Below, piece by piece: positions 16,885 to 25,388 of a DNA stretch of 64,000 bases (position 1 is its first letter; the number at the start of each line of letters is the position of its first letter). Made by a program: the position numbers and the translations under genes. The notes under the pieces were generated by a model. The model was not told the origin of the DNA. It ran no database searches and saw only the letters and a program-made list of their open reading frames with translations. Source of the stretch: Sphingobium sp. BYY-5 (GTDB taxonomy: Bacteria > Pseudomonadota > Alphaproteobacteria > Sphingomonadales > Sphingomonadaceae). The stretch lies in the NCBI RefSeq assembly GCF_022758885.1, contig NZ_JALEBH010000001.1, positions 186,001 through 250,000 of the forward strand, read 5' to 3'.

Positions 16885-17784
16885 TCAGGGCGCCAGCACT
16901 TCCAGCGTGGTGATGTAGGAGGCGCGGCGCTGCGGCGGGCCGGCGGGCGCTTGCGGGCGTGGACCCTGCGGCGCGCCAGCAGCCGGACCGCCCTGGTTCG
17001 GACCGCCGGGACCGCCCTCACCACCGGGGCCGCCCTCACGGCCGCCGCCGATGCTGGCGTTCAGCCAGTACAGGCCCGGCTGTGGCCAGGTGATCGCGAC
17101 CTTGCCGTCCTTGTCGGCGGCGAGGTCGATCTGGCCCAGGGCATCGCGGTAACGAATGCCGCCGGGGATGACCGTGAGCTTCAGGCCGGCGGCGGGCTTG
17201 CCGTCGAGCAGGAACTGGAAGGTCGCCGCTTCGCCCGACACCAGGTCGTTGGGGTGGGTGACGGGGACGAGTTCGATGCCGATGCCGGTCGGCTTGAAGA
17301 TGGTGCTGGTGGGCGCGCCGAGCGTCACGAAAATCTCGTTGCGGCTGGACATTTCGGCGGTCTGTACGTCGGTCGCGCCAGCGGGAATTGTGCTGGCCAG
17401 CTTGTCCTTTGTAGTGCCGCGCGGCAGCCGCTCCCGCTTGCCGTTCAGCATATAGCTGCCCATGAGGGCGGTCGAAACATTGGCGATGCGATAGGTGCCC
17501 GGCTGGGTCAGATGCACGTCGAAGGTCGAGCGATATTTGCCGGTGGCGGCATTTTCGATCTTGCCTGCGCTGCCGTCCGGCTGGGTGACGGTGATGCCGT
17601 CAGTGCGCATCGGGAAATGTTCGAAATAGAAAAGATCGTTGGAGACGGCAGCGTCCACCGTGACCCAGCTTTCATTACCCGACAGGGTGGTGGACGAGGG
17701 CATCATCCATTGGCGATGCGCCTGCGCCGCACCGGCGAGCGACAGGACGGCGAGCGCGCCCGCAATCAGATATCTGGCCTTCAT
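16885..17784 (-). CDS. DUF4198 exported protein
   Basis: 299 residues from ATG 17784, preceded by GGGGGAGACTATC; an upstream in-frame start would overlap the DUF2271 gene. Signal peptide MKARYLIAGALAVLSLAGAAQA, then HRQWMMPSSTTLSGNESWVT, the typical DUF4198 entry with the mature protein beginning at a His. The C-terminal 45 residues are Gly/Pro/Gln rich. DUF4198 proteins are periplasmic beta-sandwich proteins often found next to TonB receptors, PepSY proteins and ApbE; a metal- or flavin-related role is inferred from neighbours only. Confidence 0.85.
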   Translation of the reverse strand: MKARYLIAGALAVLSLAGAAQAHRQWMMPSSTTLSGNESWVTVDAAVSNDLFYFEHFPMRTDGITVTQPDGSAGKIENAATGKYRSTFDVHLTQPGTYRIANVSTALMGSYMLNGKRERLPRGTTKDKLASTIPAGATDVQTAEMSSRNEIFVTLGAPTSTIFKPTGIGIELVPVTHPNDLVSGEAATFQFLLDGKPAAGLKLTVIPGGIRYRDALGQIDLAADKDGKVAITWPQPGLYWLNASIGGGREGGPGGEGGPGGPNQGGPAAGAPQGPRPQAPAGPPQRRASYITTLEVLAP

Positions 17785-17797
17785 GATAGTCTCCCCC

Positions 17798-18331
17798 TTA
17801 TTTGCTGAAGCTGAGGGCGACGGCGCCCAGTTCACTGCTGCCCTGCGCCTTGACGGTCGCGCCCGGCTTGGGCGGCCAGGCGAAGGGCAGGCGGACGACT
17901 TCGCGGCCGCCGACTTCGCGCGCGGCTTCGATCAGCAATGTGTAATTGCCCGGCGCGAGCTGTCCCAGCGGTCCCTTACCGGCGGTGAAGGCGATCTTCT
18001 GTTCGCCCGGCGCGCGGGTGGCGCCGGTGACGCCGTCGGCCGGGAACTGCATCGCCCGGCCCGAAGCGCGCCACCATTGGCGCACGTCGCGCAGCCATTT
18101 GGTGCCTTCGCCATTGCGCTTGTCATAATCATACCAGACCGACAGGCTGCGGGGCGCTGCCCCCTCCTTCTCGATCCAGATGGCGACATAGGGCCGGTGA
18201 TATTCGGCGACCGACAGGCGCGGGATGGCGACGTTGAGGTTGAGCGTCTGGGCGCTGGCGGGCGCGGCGAGCGTGCCGGCTGCGCCGAGCGCCGCCGTGC
18301 CGGTCAGCAACAGGCTGTGGCGGATCTGCAT
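17798..18331 (-). CDS. DUF2271 exported protein with flavinylation motif
   Basis: 177 residues from ATG 18331. Signal peptide (LLLTGTAALGAAGTLAAPASAQ), then a single DUF2271 domain: HRPYVAIWIEKEG, SLSVWYDYDKR, WLRDVRQWWRAS. Residues 99-105 read DGVTGAT, which fits the D-G-x-S/T-G/S-A-T consensus where ApbE attaches FMN through a phosphoester, making Thr105 the predicted flavin site. With ApbE and a PepSY membrane protein in the same unit this predicts an extracytosolic flavoprotein in an electron-transfer chain. Motif and neighbours are seen; flavinylation is inferred. It lies 13 bases ahead of the DUF4198 gene. Confidence 0.85.
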   Translation of the reverse strand: MQIRHSLLLTGTAALGAAGTLAAPASAQTLNLNVAIPRLSVAEYHRPYVAIWIEKEGAAPRSLSVWYDYDKRNGEGTKWLRDVRQWWRASGRAMQFPADGVTGATRAPGEQKIAFTAGKGPLGQLAPGNYTLLIEAAREVGGREVVRLPFAWPPKPGATVKAQGSSELGAVALSFSK

Positions 18332-18345
18332 GATATTCCCCCGTT

Positions 18346-18990
18346 TCAGTGGATGAAGATGATGGCGAGGATCGCCGGAATGGCGAGGCCGGCGGCGACC
18401 AGCGGCCAGGTGGTCGGGCGTTTCTTCGCATGAAGCTGAAGCAGCAGCAGGCCGGTGAGGGCGAAGAGGAAGCAGGCGACCGCGAAAATATCGATGAACC
18501 ATTTCCAGGCGGTGCCGGCGTTGCGGCCCTTGTGCAGGTCGTTCAGATAGCTGATCCAGCCGCGGCTGGTGCTTTCGCTGGTGACGGCGCCGCTATGCCG
18601 GTCGATCGCGACCCAGCCGTCGCCGCCGGGGCGGGGCAAGGCGAGATAGACTTCGTCGGCGGACCATTCGGCGACGCCCGCCCCGCTCTGGCCGATGGCC
18701 TTCTCGACCCAGGCGGCGACCGGCACGGGCAGCGGCTTTTTCGTGTCGGGCGCATCGTCGGCCGCGACCTGCTTCAACAGAGTGGCGGGGAGGGTGGCGC
18801 TTTTTTCGACCGTTTTCGGCGCGCCTTCGACATCGGCGGCGTGGTTGAGGGTGATGCCGGTGAAGGCGAAGAGCAGCAGGCCGATGAGGCTGATTGCCGA
18901 GCTGACCCAATGCCAGGTGTGGAGCTGCTTCAGCCAGAAGGCCTTGGCGCTCTTCTTCTTGGGCGTCTGGATGCGGGCGGTTCCGTGCAT
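18346..18990 (-). CDS. PepSY-associated transmembrane protein
   Basis: 214 residues from ATG 18990 (MHGTARIQTPKKK). An in-frame ATG at 19032 would begin inside the Fur-like site, so the downstream start is preferred, with AGGA 14 bases ahead. Seen: KQLHTWHWVSSAISLIGLLL with a His-rich first helix, FTGITLNHAAD, a periplasmic PepSY-like region (VAIDRHSGAVTSESTSRGW, then LNDLHKGRNAGTAWKWFID), and two C-terminal helices. Such proteins, related to FpvG-type reductases, carry electrons across the inner membrane, with conserved His residues as candidate heme ligands. It is first in the unit and likely passes electrons to the DUF2271 flavoprotein. Confidence 0.85.
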   Translation of the reverse strand: MHGTARIQTPKKKSAKAFWLKQLHTWHWVSSAISLIGLLLFAFTGITLNHAADVEGAPKTVEKSATLPATLLKQVAADDAPDTKKPLPVPVAAWVEKAIGQSGAGVAEWSADEVYLALPRPGGDGWVAIDRHSGAVTSESTSRGWISYLNDLHKGRNAGTAWKWFIDIFAVACFLFALTGLLLLQLHAKKRPTTWPLVAAGLAIPAILAIIFIH

Positions 18991-19031
18991 CGGGAAAGCG
19001 ATTGGTCCTGCGGGAAATGAGGTAGATCGCA

Positions 19032-19067
19032 TAACGCGAACGACTCGCAATTGCAAATGAGTCGCGG
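19032..19067. promoter_or_regulatory. Overlapping Fur-like sites before the PepSY unit
   Basis: ATAACGCGAACGACTCGCAA overlaps CGCAATTGCAAATGAGTCGC. Both contain the GAxTCGCAATT/AATTGCGAGTC element seen before the receptor and tonB. They sit 42 bases ahead of the PepSY start, on the side expected for an operator. Confidence 0.5.
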
Positions 19068-19262
19068 GACATAAATTGTATTAAAATGTAAGGAAGCCGC
19101 GCCGGCTGCGATGGAAGCAGTGCAGCGGGCGACGGGCGCCCTGGCGGCGCTATTGACGGGCAGGGCTATCCCGCCTAGCCGCTGTGTTTACCGGACGTAA
19201 TATGGGTTACATATTGCGCGGTTGTCGCGGTGCTGGATCGGCCTGCTCTTCATGGGCGTGCG

Positions 19263-20318
19263 GTGATTGCTGTTGGGAAAAAAAATATGCTGCTACCGGC
19301 CGTCGCTGCGGGAATGATGATGATGGGCGTGCAGGCGGAAGCCGACGCGCCGCAACTGGCCACGGCGCCCGTGGCGGAGGCCGGGGCGTTGCAGGATGTG
19401 ACGCCCGCCGGGATCGCGCCGCAGGTGGCTGTGCCACCCGTGACCACCGAACCGGCGTCACCGCCCGCCGTCGTGCCGACCGTCCCGCCCGCTGCGGCCG
19501 ACGGCGAGGACGGGCAGGACATCGTCGTCACCGGCGAGAAGGGCGCGCCCAAAGGCGATCCGCTGGAGCAACTCAACGCCAAGAGTTTCGAGGCGGTGCA
19601 GTCGGTGGACAAAGCAGTCGTGGAACCTGTAGCCAAGGCCTATAACAAGAGCCTGCCGCGCCCGGTGCGCAAGGGGCTGCGCAACTTCTTCTCCAATCTG
19701 GGCGAACCGGTCGTGTTCGCAGCCTATCTGTTGCAGTTCAAGCCGGGCAAGGCGGCGGAGACGGCGGGGCGCTTCGGGGTCAATTCGACGCTGGGCTTTC
19801 TGGGCCTGTTCGACGTGGCCAAGCGCAAGCCCTTCCACCTGCCGCACCGGAACAACGGCCTTGCCAATACGCTGGGCTTCTACGGCATAGGGCCGGGGCC
19901 GTACATGTATCTGCCGATCGTCGGGCCGACCACCTTGCGCGACATCGTCGGCGATACCGTCGACAAGATGATCCTGCCCTTCGCCGTGGGCAAGCCGTTC
20001 AACACGCCGGCCTTTGTCCTCCCCGCCACCATCCTCAACCAGTTGGGTGAGCGCGCCGCGTTCGACGAGACGATCCAGGCGATCCGCAAGGAAGATGACC
20101 CCTATACGGTCTATCGTACCATGTATCTGAAACAGCGGCAGGCGGAGATCGACGCGCTGCACGGACGCGCGCCCGCCGAGCCGGTGGTGCCGCTCTATGG
20201 CGAGGAATTGCCGACGCCGGGCAAGAAGGGCGCGCCCAAGGTAACGTTGCCGGATGCGGATGGGCCGGATGCCGATGTGCCGGATGTCGATGCGCCGGTA
20301 ACGAACCAGCCGCAATAA
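19263..20318 (+). CDS. mlaA: MlaA/VacJ-family outer-membrane lipid-asymmetry protein
   Basis: 351 residues from a GTG at 19263; ATGs at 19230 and 19287 are alternatives and the start is unsure. The chosen form gives VGKKN followed by a hydrophobic LLPAVAAGMMMMGV leader. No lipobox Cys is present, unlike enterobacterial MlaA. The MlaA core is clear: PLEQLNAKSFEAVQSVD, NFFSNLGEPVVFAAYLLQ, GRFGVNSTLGFLGLFDVA, GFYGIGPGPYMYLPIVGPTT. It extracts phospholipids from the outer leaflet for the Mla retrograde pathway. N- and C-terminal extensions are Ala/Pro- and Asp-rich. mlaBCDEF are not nearby. Confidence 0.88.
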   Translation: MIAVGKKNMLLPAVAAGMMMMGVQAEADAPQLATAPVAEAGALQDVTPAGIAPQVAVPPVTTEPASPPAVVPTVPPAAADGEDGQDIVVTGEKGAPKGDPLEQLNAKSFEAVQSVDKAVVEPVAKAYNKSLPRPVRKGLRNFFSNLGEPVVFAAYLLQFKPGKAAETAGRFGVNSTLGFLGLFDVAKRKPFHLPHRNNGLANTLGFYGIGPGPYMYLPIVGPTTLRDIVGDTVDKMILPFAVGKPFNTPAFVLPATILNQLGERAAFDETIQAIRKEDDPYTVYRTMYLKQRQAEIDALHGRAPAEPVVPLYGEELPTPGKKGAPKVTLPDADGPDADVPDVDAPVTNQPQ

Positions 20319-20342
20319 GCGGCAAGATTTACAGAAAGGCCG

Positions 20343-20366
20343 TCATCCCCGCCTCCGCGGGGATGA
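20343..20366. terminator. Bidirectional hairpin between mlaA and the dehydrogenase
   Basis: TCATCCCCGC (20343-20352) pairs with GCGGGGATGA (20357-20366) around CTCC. It lies between two convergent genes with A/T-rich flanks and could stop transcription from both sides. The sequence also matches the core of the type A intergenic repeats at 36678 and 38530. Confidence 0.5.
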
Positions 20367-20376
20367 TGGTTGTTTA

Positions 20377-23300
20377 TTACCTTCCCAGCAAACCGCGCGC
20401 CTGCCCGGCGATTTCGGCGAGCATCGCGACATTGGGTGTCGCGGCGGCCTTGGCGCGCTGGACCAGGGTGCGGAACTGGCGGACGCGGGCGCCCTTGGTC
20501 TGTAGCCATTCCTCGACATGGGTGGCGATGTCCTTGCCGCCATTCTTCCCGCCGCCCTGGGCGAGGAAGTCGAGCCGGACCTGCTGCATGTCGCGCGCCA
20601 CGCCGGAGATGAGCAGGCGTTCCCACGGATCGGTCGGCTCCATGCGCGCGGCGGCGGATTGGACCCAGTCGATCCCGACCGCTTCACCTAGATGGGTGAA
20701 GGCGCGGGTCAGCGCGACTTCGTCCACCTCCATGCGGCCCGCCAGTGCAGCGATGCCGACGGCGCCGTCCAGCTTGAACAGGCCAGCGGTGCGCAGCGCC
20801 AGCGCTTCGGGTGCGCCGAGGCCGAGCAGGCGGTCGGTCACGGCATTGGTCCGCCGCTGCGCCTCGCTAGTCAGCAGATCGTCGACCTGCGCCGCCAGCT
20901 TGCCGACGCCGGCAGCCAGACGATCATGGCCCTGCGCGGGGAGCGTTCCTGCGGGCAGGGCGCGCAATATGTCCGCGATCTGCGCGCGCATCCCGCTGGC
21001 AATGTCGCTGAACAGGGCAAGGCGCGCGCCTTCCGACATGTCCGCCGCGTCGATATCCGTCCAGAGGGTGCGGATGTCGTAAAGCCGTTCGGCGATCAGG
21101 AAGGCGCTGGCCAGGTCGGCGAGCGAGCAGCCTTCCTCCTCCGCCAGTTCGAACGGGTGGATAAGGCCCAGGCGGTTGACGATGCGGTTCGCGACCTTGG
21201 TGGCGATGATCTCTTTCTTCAGCGCATGGGCGGCGATCGCGTCGGCTTCCTTTGCCTGCATCGCAGGGGGGAAGGCGGCGGCCAGTTCGCTGCCCATGCT
21301 GGCGTCGGTGGCGAGATCGCCCTGCTCGATCGCATCCTGCAGCGCGAGTTTGGCGGTGGAGAGCAGCACGGCGAGTTCGGGGCGGGTCAGTCCCTGGCCG
21401 TCCTGGCCGCGACGCAGAAGCTGGTCGTTGGCGGACAGCCCCTCCACCTGCCGGTCGAGCCGGCCGGTTTCCTCGAACGTTTCGATCAGGCGGACATAGG
21501 AGGCGAGGTCGGCCGCCCCTCCGGCTTCGGCGATGGACAGGCCTAGCGCCTGGAGCCGGTTATCCTCCAGCACGATGTCGCCCACGGCATCGGTCATGCT
21601 TTCCAGCAGCGCGTTGCGTGCTTCGAAGGGCAGACGGCCTTCCGCCATTTCCTTGTTGAGCGCGATCTTGATGTTGACCTCATTATCCGAGCAGTCGACG
21701 CCCGCCGAATTGTCGATGAAGTCGGTGTTGATGCGCCCGCCATGCAGCGAGAAGGCGATGCGGCCGGCCTGGGTGACGCCCAGGTTCGCGCCTTCGCCGA
21801 TCACCTTGACGCGAAGCTGTTCGGCATTGACGCGCAGGCGGTCGTTCGCCGGATCGCCGACATCGCCATGGCTCTGCGCGGCGGCCTTCACATAGGTACC
21901 GATGCCGCCGAACCAGAGCAGGTCGGCCGGGGCCTTGAGGATGGCGGAAATGAGCGCGGCCGGTTCCATCTCCTTCTCGGTCACGCCCAGGATCGCCTGG
22001 ATTTCGGGCGTGAGCGGCACGCTCTTGAGGCTGCGCGGGAAGACGCCGCCGCCCTTGGAGATCAAGGACTTGTCATAATCGTCCCAGCTCGACCGAGGGA
22101 GTTGGAACAGGCGGTTGCGCTCTTCCCAGCTCTTTGCCAGATCGGGCGAGGGGTCGAAGAAGATGTGGCGATGGTCGAAGGCGGCGACCAGCTTGATTGC
22201 CTTGCTGAGCAACATGCCGTTGCCGAATACGTCGCCCGACATGTCGCCGCAGCCCACCACCTGCACCGGTTCACTCTGCACATCGACGCCCATTTCGGCG
22301 AAGTGGCGCTGGACGCTGATCCAGGCGCCACGGGCGGTGATGCCCATCGCCTTATGGTCGTATCCGTTGGAGCCGCCGCTGGCGAAGGCGTCGCCCAGCC
22401 AGAATTTGCGGTCGAGCGCGATGGCGTTGGCGACGTCGCTGAAGGTCGCGGTGCCCTTGTCCGCGGCGACCACGAAATAGGGGTCTTCGCCGTCATGGAT
22501 GACGACCTGCGCCGGGTGCTTCACCTTGTCGTTGACGATATTGTCGGTGACGGACAGCAAAGCGCGGATGAAGATGCGATAGCTTTCGGTGCCTTCCGCC
22601 AGCCAGGCGTCGCGGTCGATCTGCGGGTTGGGCAATTGCTTGGGATAGAAGCCGCCCTTCGCGCCGGTCGGCACGATGACGGCGTTCTTGACGCGCTGCG
22701 CCTTCATGAGGCCCAGTATTTCGGTGCGGAAATCGTCGCGCCGGTCGGACCAGCGCAGCCCGCCGCGCGCGACCGGGCCGGCGCGCAGGTGGATGCCCTC
22801 GACGCGCGGGGAATAGACCCAGATTTCGCGCCAGGGGAGCGGCGCGGGAAGGCCGGGGATCTGTGCGCTGTCGAGCTTGAAGGCGATGGCTTCGGCCGCC
22901 GCCTTGCCGAAGAAATTGGTGCGCAGCGTGGCGGCGATGACGGCGCGCAGCAGGCGCAGCACGCGATCCTCATCGATGGCGGTCACATGGTCGAGGCCGG
23001 CGTCGATCGCCGCCTGCGCCTGTGCGACCCGGTCCTCGGCGCCATCACGGGCGGCGGGATCGTGCAGCGCCTCGAACAGGGTGACGAGGCTGGCCGCCAC
23101 ATCCTGCGCGCGGCGCAGCGTGTCGGCGACGGTCGCCATGCCATAGGCCATGCCGGTCTGGCGCAGATAGCGGTAGAGGGCGCGGAACAGCACGACGGAG
23201 CGCGGGGCGAGACCGGCGGTGACGATCAGTTCGTTGAACCGGTCATTTTCTGCATGGCCCTCCAGCACCTGGGCGATGGCTTCGGTCACGATTTCGGCGC

Positions 23301-25053
23301 GGTCCACCACGGCTGCGGCATTGCCGCCGGCGGGCAGTTCCAGCACGAAGCGCTGGACATGGCCCAGCGTGCCGCCGTCGATCGGCGTCGTCATTTCCTC
23401 GATCACGCGGAAGCCGAAATTCTCGAAGACGGGGACGACTTCGGACAGGGCGACGGTGTCGTGGCTGTAGAGTTTGAGGCGCAGCCGTTCTGCGCTGTCT
23501 TCCGGATTGCGGTAGACGCGGATGGACTTGTCGCCGGGGCCGGACAGGCCATGGATCAGGCGGATGTCGATCGCCGCTTCGGCCGGACCCGCGCCGTTGC
23601 GATAGGCGAGCGGGAAGCCCGATGCGTAGCGCTGCGCCAGGGCGGCGGCACGGCCGCCTTCCTCGGTTTCGACCAGGGCTTCCTCGACGGAGGGCACCCA
23701 GCCGCGTACCATCTGCTTGAGCCGATGGTCGAGCGCCTCGTCATCGGGCACCACGCCGCCATCGCGCAGGTCGAGCGTAATGCGCAGCAGCGCCAGGCCG
23801 CCTTCCTCCAGCGCGATCGACCAGCTCAGGACCGGGCCATTGGCAGCCTGCGCCAGCATATCCTGCACCGCGACACGGCGCGCGGTCGACAATTCGTCGC
23901 GCGGCAGCCAGACAAAGGCGTAAAGGTGACGCGCCAATGCGCTGGTGGCGAGCGCCAGTTGCGGGCGGGGCCGGTCGCTCAGCGACATGAAGGTCAGCGC
24001 CAGCCGCTCCAGCGTTTCCCGGTCGAAGCCGATGGTGATGTCGTGCGGCAGGGCGGTCAGCGCATGGGCCAGCGTCTTGCCCGCATGGCCGCCCGGATCG
24101 AAACCGAACTTGTCCATCAGCGTGGACAGGGCCGAACGCAGCAGCGGCACCTTGTCCGGGGTCGCCGACAGGCCGGAACTGGTCCACATGCCGGCATGGA
24201 TCGACAGCGCCTTCACGTCCCGGCCTTCGCGGATCGGGACGATGATGAGGTCGAGCAGCACATGGCGATGCACGCGCGACAGGCGGCTGGACTTGATGAT
24301 GAGGGGGGTGCGCTTGCCTTCCTCGAACCAAACGAAGGCGGCCTCCAGCGACGTGGGCGCGATCAGCGGCTTGTCATGGCGGGTGCAGATGCCCAGCCGC
24401 GCCTCACTGCTGCCGTCGCGGCGCAGGATTTCTTGCCCGACCTGGGTGAAGTGGCGGGCGAGGAACCAGCGCAGCAGCGCGGCGCCTTCCTCATCGGGCA
24501 CCGCGTCGGCGTCGCTGGCCATGGCGGTCTGCATCGACGCCCAGTCGGCCACCGTGGCGCGCACATCGGCCAGCGTATCTTCCAGCGCCTTTTCCAGCGC
24601 CCGGCGCGCCTTGGCGTCGGCGCGGTCGGCCTCGATATAGATCATGGATTCGCGGCGCGCACCGGGCGTGTCGTCGTCCAGGATCGCGGACAATGCGCCA
24701 TCGCCGTCGCGCGCGACCGACAGCACCGGATGGAGCAGGCGATGGATGGTGATGTCCACCGCCGCCAGCGTGTGGGCGATCGAATCCACCAGGAAAGGCA
24801 TGTCGTCATTGACGAGCGCGATGCGCATGAACCGGCCGGTGGCGCCTTCACCCAGCGTTTCGATGGCGATTGCCGGTTCGCCGGCCTTGCGGCCATTGGC
24901 CGTGCGCCCCAGAAAAGCCGCCGCAGCCGCGACGGCCGTGGTATCGAAACCCTCCCGCTCGCCCGGCAAAGCGCCGCGCGCCAGCGCTGCTTCCAGCGCC
25001 TCACGGATAAAAGTGTCAACTTCCTTGATCTTCGTATCAGCCGGCGCCGTCAT
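20377..25053 (-). CDS. gdhB: NAD-specific glutamate dehydrogenase, large (about 180 kDa) type
   Basis: 1558 residues from ATG 25053, preceded by GAGAGGTGAG; an upstream in-frame start is rejected. This matches the very large bacterial NAD-GDH class. Regions in order: regulatory N-terminus with ACT-like folds (about residues 30-660), then the catalytic half starting near residue 740 with PLPWREIWVYSPRVEGIHLR, GPVARGGLRWSDRRDDFR, QRVKNAVIVPTGAKGGFY, DGEDPYFVVAADKGTATFSD and the Rossmann region QVVGCGDMSGDVFGNGML. The reaction is oxidative deamination of glutamate to 2-oxoglutarate and ammonia. It is a single-gene unit, and links functionally to the nitrogen theme of the urease block only by pathway logic. 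Confidence 0.95.
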   Translation of the reverse strand: MTAPADTKIKEVDTFIREALEAALARGALPGEREGFDTTAVAAAAAFLGRTANGRKAGEPAIAIETLGEGATGRFMRIALVNDDMPFLVDSIAHTLAAVDITIHRLLHPVLSVARDGDGALSAILDDDTPGARRESMIYIEADRADAKARRALEKALEDTLADVRATVADWASMQTAMASDADAVPDEEGAALLRWFLARHFTQVGQEILRRDGSSEARLGICTRHDKPLIAPTSLEAAFVWFEEGKRTPLIIKSSRLSRVHRHVLLDLIIVPIREGRDVKALSIHAGMWTSSGLSATPDKVPLLRSALSTLMDKFGFDPGGHAGKTLAHALTALPHDITIGFDRETLERLALTFMSLSDRPRPQLALATSALARHLYAFVWLPRDELSTARRVAVQDMLAQAANGPVLSWSIALEEGGLALLRITLDLRDGGVVPDDEALDHRLKQMVRGWVPSVEEALVETEEGGRAAALAQRYASGFPLAYRNGAGPAEAAIDIRLIHGLSGPGDKSIRVYRNPEDSAERLRLKLYSHDTVALSEVVPVFENFGFRVIEEMTTPIDGGTLGHVQRFVLELPAGGNAAAVVDRAEIVTEAIAQVLEGHAENDRFNELIVTAGLAPRSVVLFRALYRYLRQTGMAYGMATVADTLRRAQDVAASLVTLFEALHDPAARDGAEDRVAQAQAAIDAGLDHVTAIDEDRVLRLLRAVIAATLRTNFFGKAAAEAIAFKLDSAQIPGLPAPLPWREIWVYSPRVEGIHLRAGPVARGGLRWSDRRDDFRTEILGLMKAQRVKNAVIVPTGAKGGFYPKQLPNPQIDRDAWLAEGTESYRIFIRALLSVTDNIVNDKVKHPAQVVIHDGEDPYFVVAADKGTATFSDVANAIALDRKFWLGDAFASGGSNGYDHKAMGITARGAWISVQRHFAEMGVDVQSEPVQVVGCGDMSGDVFGNGMLLSKAIKLVAAFDHRHIFFDPSPDLAKSWEERNRLFQLPRSSWDDYDKSLISKGGGVFPRSLKSVPLTPEIQAILGVTEKEMEPAALISAILKAPADLLWFGGIGTYVKAAAQSHGDVGDPANDRLRVNAEQLRVKVIGEGANLGVTQAGRIAFSLHGGRINTDFIDNSAGVDCSDNEVNIKIALNKEMAEGRLPFEARNALLESMTDAVGDIVLEDNRLQALGLSIAEAGGAADLASYVRLIETFEETGRLDRQVEGLSANDQLLRRGQDGQGLTRPELAVLLSTAKLALQDAIEQGDLATDASMGSELAAAFPPAMQAKEADAIAAHALKKEIIATKVANRIVNRLGLIHPFELAEEEGCSLADLASAFLIAERLYDIRTLWTDIDAADMSEGARLALFSDIASGMRAQIADILRALPAGTLPAQGHDRLAAGVGKLAAQVDDLLTSEAQRRTNAVTDRLLGLGAPEALALRTAGLFKLDGAVGIAALAGRMEVDEVALTRAFTHLGEAVGIDWVQSAAARMEPTDPWERLLISGVARDMQQVRLDFLAQGGGKNGGKDIATHVEEWLQTKGARVRQFRTLVQRAKAAATPNVAMLAEIAGQARGLLGR

Positions 25054-25388
25054 TCGCTCACCTCTCAGCGCGGGTGGACCCCGCTTGCCTATCAAAACGG
25101 AGGAGACGCTGGATGGCCGCCAGGCGACTCCTCGGCATTGGAGGGCCTATATGCGCCGGAGTGATGAACGGCTCAAGACAAGAGCGAAACAAAATTTCCT
25201 GCGCGTGAAATAATATGATGCAGCGCAAAATGGGCCGTCCGCGCGAAAGCGGGGCCTGGGTCATGGCAGCGATTATGAGTCAGTTGCAGCGGCCTGTCGA
25301 GCGCCGATCTGGCCTGCGGGGAAGCATTTTGCGGCGAATGACGGCCGCCCGGCGGTGAGAGATGCCGGGGGAGATGCTGGGGCGATCG
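25054..25388. other. Gene-free interval
   Basis: 335 bases upstream of the glutamate dehydrogenase and downstream of the PAS gene, both on the minus strand. No coding frame with a ribosome site was found, and no long hairpin. It presumably holds the dehydrogenase promoter; I could not assign -35/-10 elements with confidence. Confidence 0.5.

Noticed and set aside
21742..25164. A 1140-codon open frame antisense to the glutamate dehydrogenase
   Set aside because: Same explanation: a GC-driven shadow of a clearly conserved gene.
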